Source: Blastopirellula sp. J2-11
GTDB lineage: Bacteria > Planctomycetota > Planctomycetia > Pirellulales > Pirellulaceae
DNA length: 64,000 nucleotides
Assembly (NCBI RefSeq): GCF_024584705.1
Contig: NZ_CP097384.1
Coordinates: 2,790,001-2,854,000 of the forward strand
Reading direction: 5' to 3'
The notes beneath the pieces were generated by a model. That model was not told the origin of the DNA, ran no database searches, and saw only the letters and a program-made list of their open reading frames with translations. Of this stretch, positions 1 through 9,468 are shown in pieces (the first letter of the stretch is position 1; each line of letters opens with the position of its first letter). Both the position numbers and the translations under genes were made by a program.

Positions 1-39
1 GCCAATGCGGCGATCAAGAAGCGGGAGCAAGTCCAATGA
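1..39 (+). CDS. C-terminal end of the gene upstream of the RND permease (partial)
   Basis: Reading from base 1 gives ANAAIKKREQVQ followed by a TGA at 37-39. That stop overlaps the ATG of the next gene in an ATGA arrangement, so the two are translationally coupled. RND permeases are usually preceded by their periplasmic membrane-fusion protein, so this is probably the tail of that adaptor. Only 12 residues are visible, and the identity is inferred from position alone. Confidence 0.5.
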   Translation, partial: ANAAIKKREQVQ

Positions 40-3000
40 AGTTTCCTCACTTTTTCATTGAGCGTCCGATCTTTGCGTCGGTGCTTTCGTTCCTGATCGT
101 GCTGGTCGGTGGAATTACGTATCTGACGTTGCCGGTCTCGCAGTATCCGAGCGTCGCGCCCCCTACGGTGCAAGTGCGCGCCAGCTATCCTGGGGCAACG
201 CCTCAGGTGATCGCCGATACGGTCGCGACGCCGATCGAGCAAGAGATGAACGGCGTCGACGACATGCTTTACATGGAGTCTTCGTCCAGCGCCGACGGCT
301 CGATGCTGTTGACCGTGACGTTCAAGCTGGGGACCGATCTGGATGACGCTCAGGTGTTGGTTCAAAACCGGGTCGCGATCGCGTTACCTCGATTGCCCGA
401 AGCGGTGCGTCAGATCGGCGTGACGACGACGAAACAGATTCCCGACATGCTGCTGGTGGTCCATCTCAATTCGCCAGACAGCAGTCGCGATCAGCTTTAC
501 ATCAGCAACTACGCTTTCCTGCGCGTTCGTGACGCGATGATGCGCTTGGATGGCGTGGGAGACGTGCGCATCGCCGGCGGTAACGAATATGCGATGCGAG
601 TTTGGCTTGATATCGAGCGGATGACCTATCTCGATCTGACGCCTGGCGATGTTGTCGATGCAATCCGCGGTCAGAATGTGCAAGTCGCCGCTGGCGTGAT
701 TGGGCAACCGCCGACCGATGAGACCGGCGCGTTTCAGTTGAACGTCACGACGCAGGGACGATTGCGCGACCCTGAAGAGTTTGAACAAATCATCGTCAAA
801 CGGGGTGAGGATGGTCGCGTTACGCGACTGGGCGATATCGCTCGTCTCGAACTTGGCGCCCAGGACTATTCACGCATCAGTTATCTTGACGGCAAGCCGG
901 CGATCGCCGTCATCGTCTATCAACGCCCCGGCACCAACGCGGTGGATACGGCGGACGAAGTGAAACGGACCATGGCCGCTTTGGAAAAGGATTTTCCTCA
1001 AGGAGTCGGTTACGAGATCGCCTACAATCCGACCAATTTTGTCGAAGAATCGATCGCCGAAGTATTCGATACGCTGGTCATCACGACGGTGCTGGTGGTG
1101 TTGACCGTGTTTTTATTCTTGCACGGTTGGCGCCCGACCATTATTCCGGTCATCGCAATTCCGATTTCGCTGATCGGCACGTTCGCAGCGATGCAGTCGC
1201 TGGGAGTGACGCTCAACACGCTGTCGCTGTTTGGCCTGGTGTTGGCCATTGGGATTGTCGTGGATGATGCGATTGTGGTGGTCGAAAACGTGGAACGCCT
1301 GATCGGCGAAGGAATGGAGCCGCGGGCCGCGACCCATAAGGCGATGGACGAGGTCGGCTCGGCGCTGATTGCAACCACATTGGTGTTGATCGCGGTCTTT
1401 GTGCCGACCGTTTTTATCCCCAGTATCAGCGGAAAGTTTTATCAGCAGTTTGCGTTGACAATCGCTATTTCGACCGCCTTTTCGACCTTTGTCTCTTTGA
1501 CGCTTAGCCCGGCGATGTGCGCCTTGCTGCTGCGACCCAAGAATGAAGAGAAAAAAGGGTTGGGCAAAGTTGGCGACATCCTCTTTGGCTGGTTCTTCCG
1601 CTGGTTCAACCGTACGTTTGACATCACGAGCGATCTGTATGGTCGCCTGATTGGACGCACGATCCGCGTCTCGGCGGTTGTGCTGGTCGGCTATGTCGGC
1701 TTGTTGGCTTGCACCTGGTATAGCTTTGGGATGGTTCCGACCGGGTTTATTCCGCCCCAGGATCAAGGCTATTTGATCGTCGCGATTCGCCTGCCGGATG
1801 GCGCCTCGTTGGCGCGAACCGATGTGGTGACGCAAAAAGTCGCCGAAATCGGCGGCAAAGTGGACGGCGTCGCCCATTCGGTCGGCATCGCCGGTCTGTC
1901 AGGCGCAACGTTCACGATCAGTCCCAGCGCGGCCGTGACGTTTCTGCCGTTAGAAGATTCGAAAGAACGAAGTGCGCGGGGACGCGATCTACAAGCGATC
2001 ATGGCCGATCTGCGAAAAGACATGAGCCAAATCAATGAGGCCGAGATCTTTGTGATCCAGCCTCCTCCGGTGCGCGGCATTGGCCGCGGCGGCGGTTATA
2101 AGTTGTACATCCAGGACCAAGGCGGAGCCGGTCTTGACGCGCTGAACGAAGTCACCAATCGCATGTTGGTTCAAGCGAACGAGCAGCCGGGGCTGGTGCA
2201 GGTCTATTCCAACTATCGGCTCAGCGTGCCGCAAGTCTTCGCTGACGTCGATCGGACGAAGGCCGAGATGCTCGAGATTCCGGTGAGCAACGTGTTTGAG
2301 GCGCTGCAGGTTTACCTCGGTTCGTTGTACGTCAACGACTTTAATTTCCTAGGACGAACCTACCGCGTGACGGCCCAGGCCGAACCAGAGTTTCGCGACG
2401 ATCCAAGCGATATCTTGCAGCTGCGCACGCGCAGTGTGCGCGGAGCGAGCGTCTCGTTGGGATCGGTCGTCAAACTGAATCGCGTTACCGGTCCAGATCG
2501 ATTGGTCCGTTATAATTTGTTTCCCGCGGCCGATATCAACGGCGACACCGTGGCTGGTTTCAGCACCGGGCAGTCGCTCGCGACCATCGAGCAACTTGCA
2601 GAGCAAAATCTGCCGCCGGGCTTTGGTTACGCTTGGACCGATATCGCGTTTCAAGAGCGTCAGGCCGGCAATACCATCATCTATCTGTTTCCGCTGGCGG
2701 TGTTGTTCGTCTTTTTGACGTTGGCCGCCCAGTATGAAAGTTGGATCTTGCCGCTGGCGATTATCTTGATCGTTCCGCTCTGCTTGCTGTTTGCGATTCT
2801 CGGCATCTGGTTTCGCGGGATGGATAATAACATCCTCACGCAGATCGGATTTATCGTGTTGGTCGGTTTGGCTTGCAAGAACGCGATTTTGATCGTCGAA
2901 TTCGCCAAAGCGGAAGAAGACGCCGGCAAAGACCGCTTCGAAGCGGCGATCAGCGCTTGCCGATTGCGTCTGCGTCCGATCTTGATGACGGCGTTCTCGT

Positions 3001-3191
3001 TTATCTTGGGCGTGATTCCGCTCTTGATCGCGACCGGCGCCGGCTTTGAAATGCGCCGCGTGTTAGGAACCGCCGTCTTCGCCGGAATGCTGGGCGTGAC
3101 GATTTTTGGTCTGTTTTTGACGCCGGTGTTTTATGTCGTTTTGCGAAAATTCGCCCAGCGTCCCGAAGAGAAATCAAAACCAGCGGCGTAG
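36..3191 (+). CDS. RND multidrug efflux permease, HAE1 family (AcrB/MexB-like)
   Basis: Inner-membrane proton/drug antiporter of the resistance-nodulation-division superfamily. At 1051 residues it has the family's normal length, with the duplicated layout of one N-terminal helix, a large periplasmic porter loop, a helix block, and the same again. The N-terminus MKFPHFFIERPIFASVLS is the classic HAE1 start. The proton-relay acidic pair is in GIVVDDAIVVVENVER near residue 410, and the partner lysine is in GLACKNAILIVEFAK near 948. The upstream gene ends inside the start codon (ATGA overlap), consistent with an adaptor-permease operon. No outer-membrane factor lies downstream; the next gene is convergent. 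Substrate cannot be predicted. Family assignment is firm. Confidence 0.95.
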   Translation: MKFPHFFIERPIFASVLSFLIVLVGGITYLTLPVSQYPSVAPPTVQVRASYPGATPQVIADTVATPIEQEMNGVDDMLYMESSSSADGSMLLTVTFKLGTDLDDAQVLVQNRVAIALPRLPEAVRQIGVTTTKQIPDMLLVVHLNSPDSSRDQLYISNYAFLRVRDAMMRLDGVGDVRIAGGNEYAMRVWLDIERMTYLDLTPGDVVDAIRGQNVQVAAGVIGQPPTDETGAFQLNVTTQGRLRDPEEFEQIIVKRGEDGRVTRLGDIARLELGAQDYSRISYLDGKPAIAVIVYQRPGTNAVDTADEVKRTMAALEKDFPQGVGYEIAYNPTNFVEESIAEVFDTLVITTVLVVLTVFLFLHGWRPTIIPVIAIPISLIGTFAAMQSLGVTLNTLSLFGLVLAIGIVVDDAIVVVENVERLIGEGMEPRAATHKAMDEVGSALIATTLVLIAVFVPTVFIPSISGKFYQQFALTIAISTAFSTFVSLTLSPAMCALLLRPKNEEKKGLGKVGDILFGWFFRWFNRTFDITSDLYGRLIGRTIRVSAVVLVGYVGLLACTWYSFGMVPTGFIPPQDQGYLIVAIRLPDGASLARTDVVTQKVAEIGGKVDGVAHSVGIAGLSGATFTISPSAAVTFLPLEDSKERSARGRDLQAIMADLRKDMSQINEAEIFVIQPPPVRGIGRGGGYKLYIQDQGGAGLDALNEVTNRMLVQANEQPGLVQVYSNYRLSVPQVFADVDRTKAEMLEIPVSNVFEALQVYLGSLYVNDFNFLGRTYRVTAQAEPEFRDDPSDILQLRTRSVRGASVSLGSVVKLNRVTGPDRLVRYNLFPAADINGDTVAGFSTGQSLATIEQLAEQNLPPGFGYAWTDIAFQERQAGNTIIYLFPLAVLFVFLTLAAQYESWILPLAIILIVPLCLLFAILGIWFRGMDNNILTQIGFIVLVGLACKNAILIVEFAKAEEDAGKDRFEAAISACRLRLRPILMTAFSFILGVIPLLIATGAGFEMRRVLGTAVFAGMLGVTIFGLFLTPVFYVVLRKFAQRPEEKSKPAA

Positions 3192-3252
3192 AAAATTGAG
3201 ACGCAAGCTCGCAGCGCCAGTTTTGAGATTGCGCTATTTGACCGAACGGATT

Positions 3253-3440
3253 CCGGTTGGCCCCGATAGCTCCGCTATCGGGGTCGACGAAGTCGGTAGG
3301 AGGCGTCGAACCGCGGTCGAACTTACTTCGGTGGTCGCTCTACCGTTTGGAATGGCGAAAAGACCCTGAACTGCTTACGGGGAACCAATGCCTCCTACGG
3401 CTGCGCCGCCGCGGATAGCGAAGCTATCGCGGCCAACCGG
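3253..3440. repeat. Dispersed inverted-repeat element, GATAGC family, copy A
   Basis: Element of about 188 bases bounded by inverted ends: GGTTGGCCCCGATAGC on the left, GCTATCGCGGCCAACC on the right. Each end carries its own small hairpin (GATAGCTCCGCTATC and GATAGCGAAGCTATC). Inside the left end is CGACGAAGTCGGTAGGAGGCGTC; inside the right end is GCCTCCTACGGCTGCG, partly its complement. A second copy with the same order of blocks is at 44071-44284, and a short core is at 47774-47818. It fills most of the 406-base gap between the convergent RND and beta-propeller genes; no gene is seen in that gap. Confidence 0.75.
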
Positions 3441-3597
3441 GGAAATTGCGCAACGCTCTAGGGGGATGATTTTCGGTTGATTGTTATCCCTGTTTTTCCA
3501 TCCGCTTCACGATGGCTTGGCCCTGTTCCATGCTGCTTTTCCGGCAATGCGCGCAACTGCAAAGCGCTTGCGCTGCAGGCTACTGTTTTGTCTCAAG

Positions 3598-4698
3598 CTA
3601 CGATGACGGATCCAGTCTCTCATCGATGTGACACACGGCGTAGATCGGCGGCAATTGCGTGGAAAAGTTGCGCCACGATTCTCCCCGATCTCTGGACGTA
3701 AAAAGGCTGCCGCCGGCAGTCGCCAGCGCGAGGTGGTCGCCGCATAGGGCCAGGCCGTGACGATACGCGAAGTCGTAGCTATGCTCTTGCGGCAATCCTG
3801 CGCGGAACTGTCGCCAGTTCTTTCCGCCGTCCGTGGTTTGGGCGACGAAAAGTTTGCGGTCGATTGCGACACGCACTTCGTCGGCGATGGCCGGCACGAC
3901 CCAAGCGACGTCTCCGTCTTGCGGATCGACTTGAATCGCAAAGCCAAACTTGACGCCGGCCTCGGGCTGCGAGACGTCGCGCCAATTGGCGCCACCGTCG
4001 TCACTATGAAAAACGCCGCAGTGATTTTGTTGCCAAAGTTTGTGCGGTTGGTCACGACACTGAACCAACAAGTGAGGATCGTGTCCTAGTTCCGACTCTG
4101 GGTTGGGCAGAAAATCAGCACGCAGCCCTTTGTTTTTCGGATTCCAAGATTGACCGCCGTCTCGCGATTCAAAGACGCCGCTGCAACTGACGCCGACCAA
4201 CAGATGGTCGTCGTCCCGCGGATCGATGCAGATGCTATGGATGCCGGCCTCGTCGCGTCCGCCGCCAAACCAAAATTCGGGACGCGACGGATGATTCCAA
4301 AGTGACTCGTTCAGCGTGATCGTCGCGCCTTGTTCGGCCGCTGCAAACAAACCGCCAGGTTCGCTACCGAGATAAAATTGCCCCGGTCGCTTGCTGCTCG
4401 GAAATCCAAATCCCCACAGATATTTCAACACCGCCGCCGTGCCGGGACGAACTTCGCTCCCTTCGGGATACTTGGGCGCATCCAGCTCGGACCAGGTTTT
4501 GCCGAGATCGGTAGAGCGATGAAATTTGACCCCCCAGTGCCCATGATCCAGACACGCGTACAACACTCCGTCGCGCGGATCTTGAGCGGTCAGTGAAACG
4601 CGTGCGCCAAGAAAAGACTCGCTCAGCAGGACGAACCTGTCGCCGGCATCGCGAACCAACAGCAGACCTTTGCGAGTAGAAAGGGCTAGCAGCGACAT
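3598..4698 (-). CDS. Asp-box (BNR/sortilin-type) beta-propeller protein
   Basis: 366-residue protein built of WD40/YVTN/BNR-type propeller blades. At least five Asp-box motifs (S/T-x-D-x-G-x-x-W) are visible: STDLGKTW near residue 63, SRDGGQSW, SDDGGANW, TTDGGKNW and SRDRGESW. Asp boxes occur in sialidases, sortilins and plant photosystem assembly factors, but no sialidase catalytic residues can be assigned, so enzymatic activity should not be assumed. No signal peptide is evident, so it is probably cytoplasmic. The start codon lies three bases after the stop of the MoaD/ThiS-like gene upstream, which implies one transcript and a linked role. Confidence 0.8.
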   Translation of the reverse strand: MSLLALSTRKGLLLVRDAGDRFVLLSESFLGARVSLTAQDPRDGVLYACLDHGHWGVKFHRSTDLGKTWSELDAPKYPEGSEVRPGTAAVLKYLWGFGFPSSKRPGQFYLGSEPGGLFAAAEQGATITLNESLWNHPSRPEFWFGGGRDEAGIHSICIDPRDDDHLLVGVSCSGVFESRDGGQSWNPKNKGLRADFLPNPESELGHDPHLLVQCRDQPHKLWQQNHCGVFHSDDGGANWRDVSQPEAGVKFGFAIQVDPQDGDVAWVVPAIADEVRVAIDRKLFVAQTTDGGKNWRQFRAGLPQEHSYDFAYRHGLALCGDHLALATAGGSLFTSRDRGESWRNFSTQLPPIYAVCHIDERLDPSS

Positions 4699-4701
4699 CG
4701 A

Positions 4702-4974
4702 TCAACCTCCGGAAAGAGCCTGCATGATGAATAAGCGAGTTGCGCCAGCCGTCGAATCACTCAGCTGTCGGCGATCACGAACAAATTGTTCGTCCAGAAA
4801 AATATTGACATGTTGCCGCAGCGAGCCATCTTCGTGCCGCAGATACGAGTCGATCCCCGGCACGCGATCGGCCAGTTGATCAAGGGCGGTTGCGACGGTC
4901 GGCGCATCGACTTCGACCGTTTCCGGAATTGAAACCAGACGGCGCAGATGGGAAGTAAATTGAACTTCGAGCAT
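4702..4974 (-). CDS. MoaD/ThiS-family ubiquitin-like sulfur-carrier protein
   Basis: Small beta-grasp protein of 90 residues starting MLEVQFTSHLRRLV and ending ALSGG. The terminal Gly-Gly is the hallmark of MoaD/ThiS carriers, which are adenylated and thiocarboxylated there. The reading frame runs upstream to 5190, but the internal ATG at 4974 is chosen because it gives the expected length and strand order with no N-terminal extension. No molybdopterin, thiamine, E1-like or cysteine-desulfurase genes are nearby, so the pathway served is unknown. The gene directly precedes the Asp-box propeller with a three-base gap. Confidence 0.8.
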   Translation of the reverse strand: MLEVQFTSHLRRLVSIPETVEVDAPTVATALDQLADRVPGIDSYLRHEDGSLRQHVNIFLDEQFVRDRRQLSDSTAGATRLFIMQALSGG

Positions 4975-5379
4975 GGGACTAAGTTTGCGGCGACTAACAA
5001 AAGCGAAGCCGTTATGATTCCGGCTGCAGCGTTCTGATGCAAGAAAGAAAAAAGGACCGATCGGTTGGGGCAGGTAACCGATCGATCCCAAAGAACGCCG
5101 CCTACATGCAGCGGACGGCATCTTGTTAGAATGTTGTCGCAACGGACTTGTCGATGTCCGACATTCGCGGATTCCCTCATGTGGGGGCAATCCGTCCGTT
5201 CCTACTAGACGCTATCGTCATATTGCGGTGTACCGCTTTAGCGCAAAATCGACGCAATTCCCCACATTCTGGTAGGGCGGTAGCCGCCTTATTAAGCGTT
5301 TATAACGCGGGGAAATACTGTCGCTGTCGAGAATGGGAATCGCGAGCGATATGACAGCGGTTAACTGGTTTTTAGTTCG
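4975..5379. other. Gene-free gap between divergent genes
   Basis: 405 bases between the divergently read MoaD-like gene and the Dus gene. It should hold both promoters, but no convincing sigma-70 pair was found. A small hairpin GGCGGTAGCCGCC lies near 5277-5289. Open frames here are short and lack protein-like composition. Confidence 0.5.
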
Positions 5380-6465
5380 ATGAATGTTGAAAGCAGGATG
5401 GAATTGACTCCTTCAGTGTCAGCGCCGTTAATGATTGGGCCGATTCAACTTGATTTTCCGGTTGTTCAGGCGGCGTTGTCAGGCTACAGCGACATGTCGA
5501 TGCGCGTGATCGCGCGTCGCTTTGGAGCTTCCTACGCGGTTTGCGAAGTAATGCTCGATCAGTTTTTGGTGACCTTCAAAGACCGCAGCAAGAACAAGCA
5601 CTTTCTGGCGATCGCGGACGAAGAACATCCCGTTGGCGGGCAACTGATGGGCGCCGAACCGATCCAGTTCGCCGCCGGCGCGGTCAAACTGGCCCAAGCC
5701 GGCTATGACGTGATCGACATCAACTTCGGTTGTCCGGTCCGCAAAGTCCTGGGCCGTTGTCGCGGTGGTTTTCATCTCAGCCAGCCCGAAGTAGCGCTCG
5801 AGGTCATCTCACGCACCCGCGACGCGACGCCGCCCGAGATCCCGGTCACCGTCAAAATGCGCCGCGGCATCGATGACACGCCCGAGAGCCGCGATAACTT
5901 CTTCCGCATTCTCGACGGCGCGTTTGAACTGGGCGTCGCGGCGATCACCGTCCACGGCCGCACCGTCCAGCAGCGCTACGTCGGGCCGAGTCGCTGGGAA
6001 TTCTTGCGCGAAGTCAAACAACATGTCGGCAGTCGCGTCATTTTGGGAAGCGGCGATCTGTTTAGTGCGCAAGATTGTTTGGACATGATGCGCCAGACCG
6101 GCGTCGATGGAGTGACCGTCGCGCGGGGCGCGATCGGCAATCCCTGGATCTTCCAACAATGCCGCGCCCTCTACGCCGGCGAGCCCCTTCCTCCTCCCCC
6201 CACGGTCTTCGAGCAACGCGACGTCATTAACGAACATCTCCGTCTGGCCGAAGAGCTCTATGGCGAAAAACGGGGAATCACCCAGATGCGCAAGTTCGGC
6301 ATCAAGTACTCGTTCCTGCATCCTGACATGGAACAGTGCCGCGCCAAGTTCACCAAGATGCGAACCCTCGCCGATTGGCACGCGATCCGCGAGACGTTTT
6401 ATGTAGAAGATCGCCCTGGGCAGTATCTAAATCCGGGAGTCCATGCGGGAACGGCCGAGTGTTAG
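5380..6465 (+). CDS. tRNA-dihydrouridine synthase family protein (first of two)
   Basis: FMN- and NADPH-dependent TIM-barrel enzyme that reduces uridine to dihydrouridine in tRNA. 361 residues, standard for the Dus family. Recognisable motifs are the N-terminal barrel start PVVQAALSGYSDMSMR, the catalytic-cysteine motif DINFGCPVRKV, VKMRRG, the flavin/RNA motif ITVHGRTVQQRYVGPSRW, and the phosphate-binding ILGSGDLFSAQDC with VARGAIGNPWIF. A second start at 5398 would shorten it by six residues; neither has a good ribosome-binding site. A paralogue lies at 27642-28727. Which uridine each modifies cannot be told from sequence. Confidence 0.88.
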   Translation: MNVESRMELTPSVSAPLMIGPIQLDFPVVQAALSGYSDMSMRVIARRFGASYAVCEVMLDQFLVTFKDRSKNKHFLAIADEEHPVGGQLMGAEPIQFAAGAVKLAQAGYDVIDINFGCPVRKVLGRCRGGFHLSQPEVALEVISRTRDATPPEIPVTVKMRRGIDDTPESRDNFFRILDGAFELGVAAITVHGRTVQQRYVGPSRWEFLREVKQHVGSRVILGSGDLFSAQDCLDMMRQTGVDGVTVARGAIGNPWIFQQCRALYAGEPLPPPPTVFEQRDVINEHLRLAEELYGEKRGITQMRKFGIKYSFLHPDMEQCRAKFTKMRTLADWHAIRETFYVEDRPGQYLNPGVHAGTAEC

Positions 6466-7240
6466 TTGGCGTCAACATGGAAGCAGCGTCAAGCTAACGC
6501 TTCGAACGGCGCCGTCTAATCTTCACGTCAACGATCGATGATTCTGTATCGCGTGTCAGAATCGGTTCGACCGCCGCGGTGTTCTCCGCGACCAATTCTG
6601 GGGCCATTAACGGATAGTTGTCAGGAATATCCAGGACGTGGGTTTCTTGGAAACGCATTTCGCTGGAGTATTCCGCCTGCCCTCATTGCTCACGATGGAT
6701 GGGGCGGCCATCGCCGCGAGTTTGCGGCAAAGGTTGTGCCTGCATTTTCCGTTTGGCGGGCGCCCAAATGGGGTGAACTTCTAGATTGGTGCAGTGTTCC
6801 AGCGCTTCGCCGAATATAGTCGCCGGCGCATGCATTACCAGAAAACGGCGCCGCTGCGGGTGGGCGATGTCTTCGTTTCTCGCTCGTTCGATCTGGCGGT
6901 GTCCTGCGGATTCGCGCGAACCGCAATTCGCTTCTCTTTTTCGGTGCAAGCCGATCACTGACCGGTTTTCCCACAAATGAGCCCAAAATGCGATTAAGGG
7001 ATTCGATTACTAGATTATGCCAGAAGTCTGGGGAAATGCCACAATTGGCACCCTAATTCGATATCTGTGGTCAATAAATGGCCTTTACGTGGTGGTGATT
7101 TTAGTATACTATTCCTGCGTTCCCTCCTGCCCTTCCCTACGTCTCGCCCGTGCCGGCGGTATTCGAGACTGGGGAATAAAGGCAATTATTGCCTCCCTCT
7201 GTTTCTCAATTTTCCTTCCTTCGACCGAGGAACGTGCGCA
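6466..7240. other. 775-base gap with no convincing gene; possible gene remnant and promoter
   Basis: Several short frames overlap here on both strands, none with a start, length and composition that persuade. One frame from about 6785 to a stop at 6959-6961 has a plausible protein composition (QRFAEYSRRRMHYQKTAPLR) but opens directly after an in-frame stop and matches nothing I know; it may be the tail of a decayed gene. Near 7084-7110 there is TTTACG, 15 bases, TATACT, a weak sigma-70-like pair upstream of the glycoamylase-like gene. Confidence 0.4.
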
Positions 7241-8665
7241 ATGAAGCGACGAACTTTTCTCGCTGCCGGACTTTCGCTCCCGCTAGCAATGAGCGGGCTT
7301 CTGCCCCGTCGTGCATTGGCGGAGTTCATTTCCAGCGAGCCTGCCCTCGGTCAGCCTGGCGAAACGTTTGTTCGCGATATGCAGCGGCGCTGCTACCGGT
7401 ATTTCTTGGAAGCGGTCGATCCTCAAACGCAATTGGTCGCCGATCGGGCTCGTGCCGATGGCAGCGGGTACAGCGCGCACGCCAGCAGCGCGGCTTGCGG
7501 TTTTGGGCTCGCATCGCATGCCGTCGCGGCCCAATACAAATGGGCGCCGCGCGGCGAGATTCAAGAGCGCGTGCGGACGATGCTCGGCTCGTTGGTTAAT
7601 CTGGCGCCCCATGAAAACGGGTTTGTCTACCACTTCTTTGACGCGAAGAGCGGGGCTAGAGCGATGCAGTCGGAAGCGTCGACCGTGGATACGGCGCTGA
7701 TGCTGGCCGGCGCGCTGACGGCTTCGGTCGCTTTTAGCGACGATGCCGAAATCACGGCGTTGGCTGACCAGTTGTATCGCCGTGTCGATTGGCGCTGGAT
7801 GCTTGGCGCCAACGGGTGTATGCACATGGGATACAAGCCCGAAACCGGCGTGCTGCCGTATCAGTGGGACCAATACAGCGAACATTTTATCTTGCTGCTG
7901 TTGGCGATCGGCGCGCCGACGAATGCGATTCCCCCTTCGTCCTGGGACGCATGGCGTCGCGAACCGGTGCTGGAGCATAACGGCGAGAAGTTTCTCGGCT
8001 ACCCGCCGCTGTTCGTCCATCAGTACCCGATGGCGTTCTTCAAATTCCAAGATTACCGTTCGCCGCAAGGGCGCGACTATTGGGAGAATGCGGTTGTCGC
8101 CCATAAGGCGCAACTTTCGTTCATGACCAGCTTGGGCAAGCGGTTTCCAGAGCAACTGGGGCATTACGGGCAAGACCTATGGGGCATCACCAGCAGCGAC
8201 AGTCAGACCGGCTATCGCGACTGGGGCGGTCCCTACAAACATGGACGTATCGAACCAGACCGAGGAATTGACGGTACGATCGTCCCCAGCGCCGCCGCCG
8301 GCGGATTGGCCGCGGTTCCGGCCGAAGCGTTACGAACGCTGGAGTACCAGAAGGCCCAATTCGGCGACAAGGTCTACGGTCGTTATGGATTCGTCAATGC
8401 GTTTAACCCGGCCACCGGCTGGATCGACTCCGACGTGATCGGCATCGACACCGGGATTTCGCTGTTGATGGGAGAGAACATGCTAACCGGCAATGTGTGG
8501 AACATGTTCATGCAACATCCGGCCGCAACTCGAGCGCTGAAGCTGGCCCGGTTTACCGATGTGAAGGCTCGCGCTTCACGAGCATTGACGGAGACGGATC
8601 CGCCGGTGCGCACGCCGGAAACGATTCGCGTTTCGGTAGCGGAAACCGGATCGGCGGCGCAGTAG
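7241..8665 (+). CDS. Tat-exported glycoamylase-like domain protein (PF10091-type)
   Basis: 474-residue exported protein. MKRRTFLAAGLSLPLAMSGLLPRRALA is a twin-arginine-type signal with an AxA-like cleavage site near 27. The rest resembles the alpha/alpha-toroid glycoamylase-like domain found in cyclic beta-1,2-glucan enzymes: GANGCMHMGYKPETG, WGITSSDSQTGYRDWGGP, DGTIVPSAAAGGLAAVP and GFVNAFNPATGWIDSDVIGI, with a final MGENMLTGNVW segment. It probably acts on a glucan outside the cytoplasm, but substrate is unknown. The frame is open upstream; ATG 7241 is chosen for the signal peptide and a GAGG 10 bases before it. It sits alone on its strand. Confidence 0.82.
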   Translation: MKRRTFLAAGLSLPLAMSGLLPRRALAEFISSEPALGQPGETFVRDMQRRCYRYFLEAVDPQTQLVADRARADGSGYSAHASSAACGFGLASHAVAAQYKWAPRGEIQERVRTMLGSLVNLAPHENGFVYHFFDAKSGARAMQSEASTVDTALMLAGALTASVAFSDDAEITALADQLYRRVDWRWMLGANGCMHMGYKPETGVLPYQWDQYSEHFILLLLAIGAPTNAIPPSSWDAWRREPVLEHNGEKFLGYPPLFVHQYPMAFFKFQDYRSPQGRDYWENAVVAHKAQLSFMTSLGKRFPEQLGHYGQDLWGITSSDSQTGYRDWGGPYKHGRIEPDRGIDGTIVPSAAAGGLAAVPAEALRTLEYQKAQFGDKVYGRYGFVNAFNPATGWIDSDVIGIDTGISLLMGENMLTGNVWNMFMQHPAATRALKLARFTDVKARASRALTETDPPVRTPETIRVSVAETGSAAQ

Positions 8666-8685
8666 CGATTGCCGCTGGTGCTTGG

Positions 8686-9237
8686 TTATTCAGGAAAGCC
8701 GCGGAAGACGCCGTCTGAATCGGCGGCGCGGGTGAAATCTTCGAAGTCCATGTTGGCGATCGACAGATTGTTTTGGATCGCTTGAATCGTGGAGGGAACC
8801 GCGCGCAGCGTCTGGATGTCGGACGGGGGCGTTTGTTGCGGCGTTCGTTCGTAGTCCGCCGCGTTCACGCTATTGGGCGAAAAACCGATGACCAGGATCG
8901 GATGCTCTTCATCGCTTAGCGTGGTTGCATCGACCGCGAAACAAAAGAAGCCTGGGTAGTCGTCCGGCAGCGCATGGATCAGCTCGGTCGGGGCGAGATC
9001 GGCGAATTGCTGATCATCTTTGAAGTGGACATACGCGTAGAAGTCGATCCCCACGATGGAATCGCGCTGAGGCGCCGAGACCTGTTCGCAGACCGCCGAC
9101 CACTTTTCGTCGTCGGTGAAGTCGGTGCGGATCATCCACGGATCATGTTCGTTGGGGTCGTACATCGGACCTAAGGGAAAGCCGCAACCGACCAGCAGCG
9201 TAACGACCACAGCGAATGTCCGGTTGGCGTATGTCAT
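8686..9237 (-). CDS. Putative lipoprotein of unknown function
   Basis: 183-residue protein beginning MTYANRTFAVVVTLLVGCGFPLG, a hydrophobic signal with lipobox LVGC (acylated Cys near residue 18). The mature part is soluble and acidic, with FYAYVHFKDDQQFADL and PDDYPGFFCFAVDATTLSDE. No catalytic motif or known domain recognised. Its stop is 20 bases from that of the convergent glycoamylase-like gene. It is divergent from the lipoprotein at 9469 across a 231-base gap. Confidence 0.65.
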   Translation of the reverse strand: MTYANRTFAVVVTLLVGCGFPLGPMYDPNEHDPWMIRTDFTDDEKWSAVCEQVSAPQRDSIVGIDFYAYVHFKDDQQFADLAPTELIHALPDDYPGFFCFAVDATTLSDEEHPILVIGFSPNSVNAADYERTPQQTPPSDIQTLRAVPSTIQAIQNNLSIANMDFEDFTRAADSDGVFRGFPE

Positions 9238-9332
9238 GGTTTTTCGGATGACTTGTTGATAGATCGTTGCTTCCTATCAGCCATGCTTGATATTTATGCC
9301 AGTCTCGTTCTTGCAGAAATGTAGAGATTCTC

Positions 9333-9349
9333 ACAAACCGTCAGTTTGT
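9333..9349. promoter_or_regulatory. Small inverted repeat in divergent promoter region
   Basis: ACAAAC-CGTCA-GTTTGT, a perfect 6-base dyad with a 5-base spacer, between the divergent genes at 9237 and 9469. Its size and place fit an operator for either gene, but no regulator is suggested by the sequence. Confidence 0.3.
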
Positions 9350-9468
9350 ACGAAAAGGAGTGATTGAAAAGTATTGCAATCGAGAAAAAACAGGTGTAGG
9401 TTTGACGGGCATTAAGATTTTACAAAGTTGCGCGAATTTTATTTCCCCATCTGGCGGAGGGGTCTTGC

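Noticed and set aside
3598-4698. Sialidase activity for the Asp-box protein
   Set aside because: Asp boxes are structural; the arginine triad and nucleophile tyrosine of sialidases could not be identified.
4975-5190. Longer start for the MoaD-like gene at 5190
   Set aside because: It would add 72 residues without family support to a carrier whose normal length fits the ATG at 4974.
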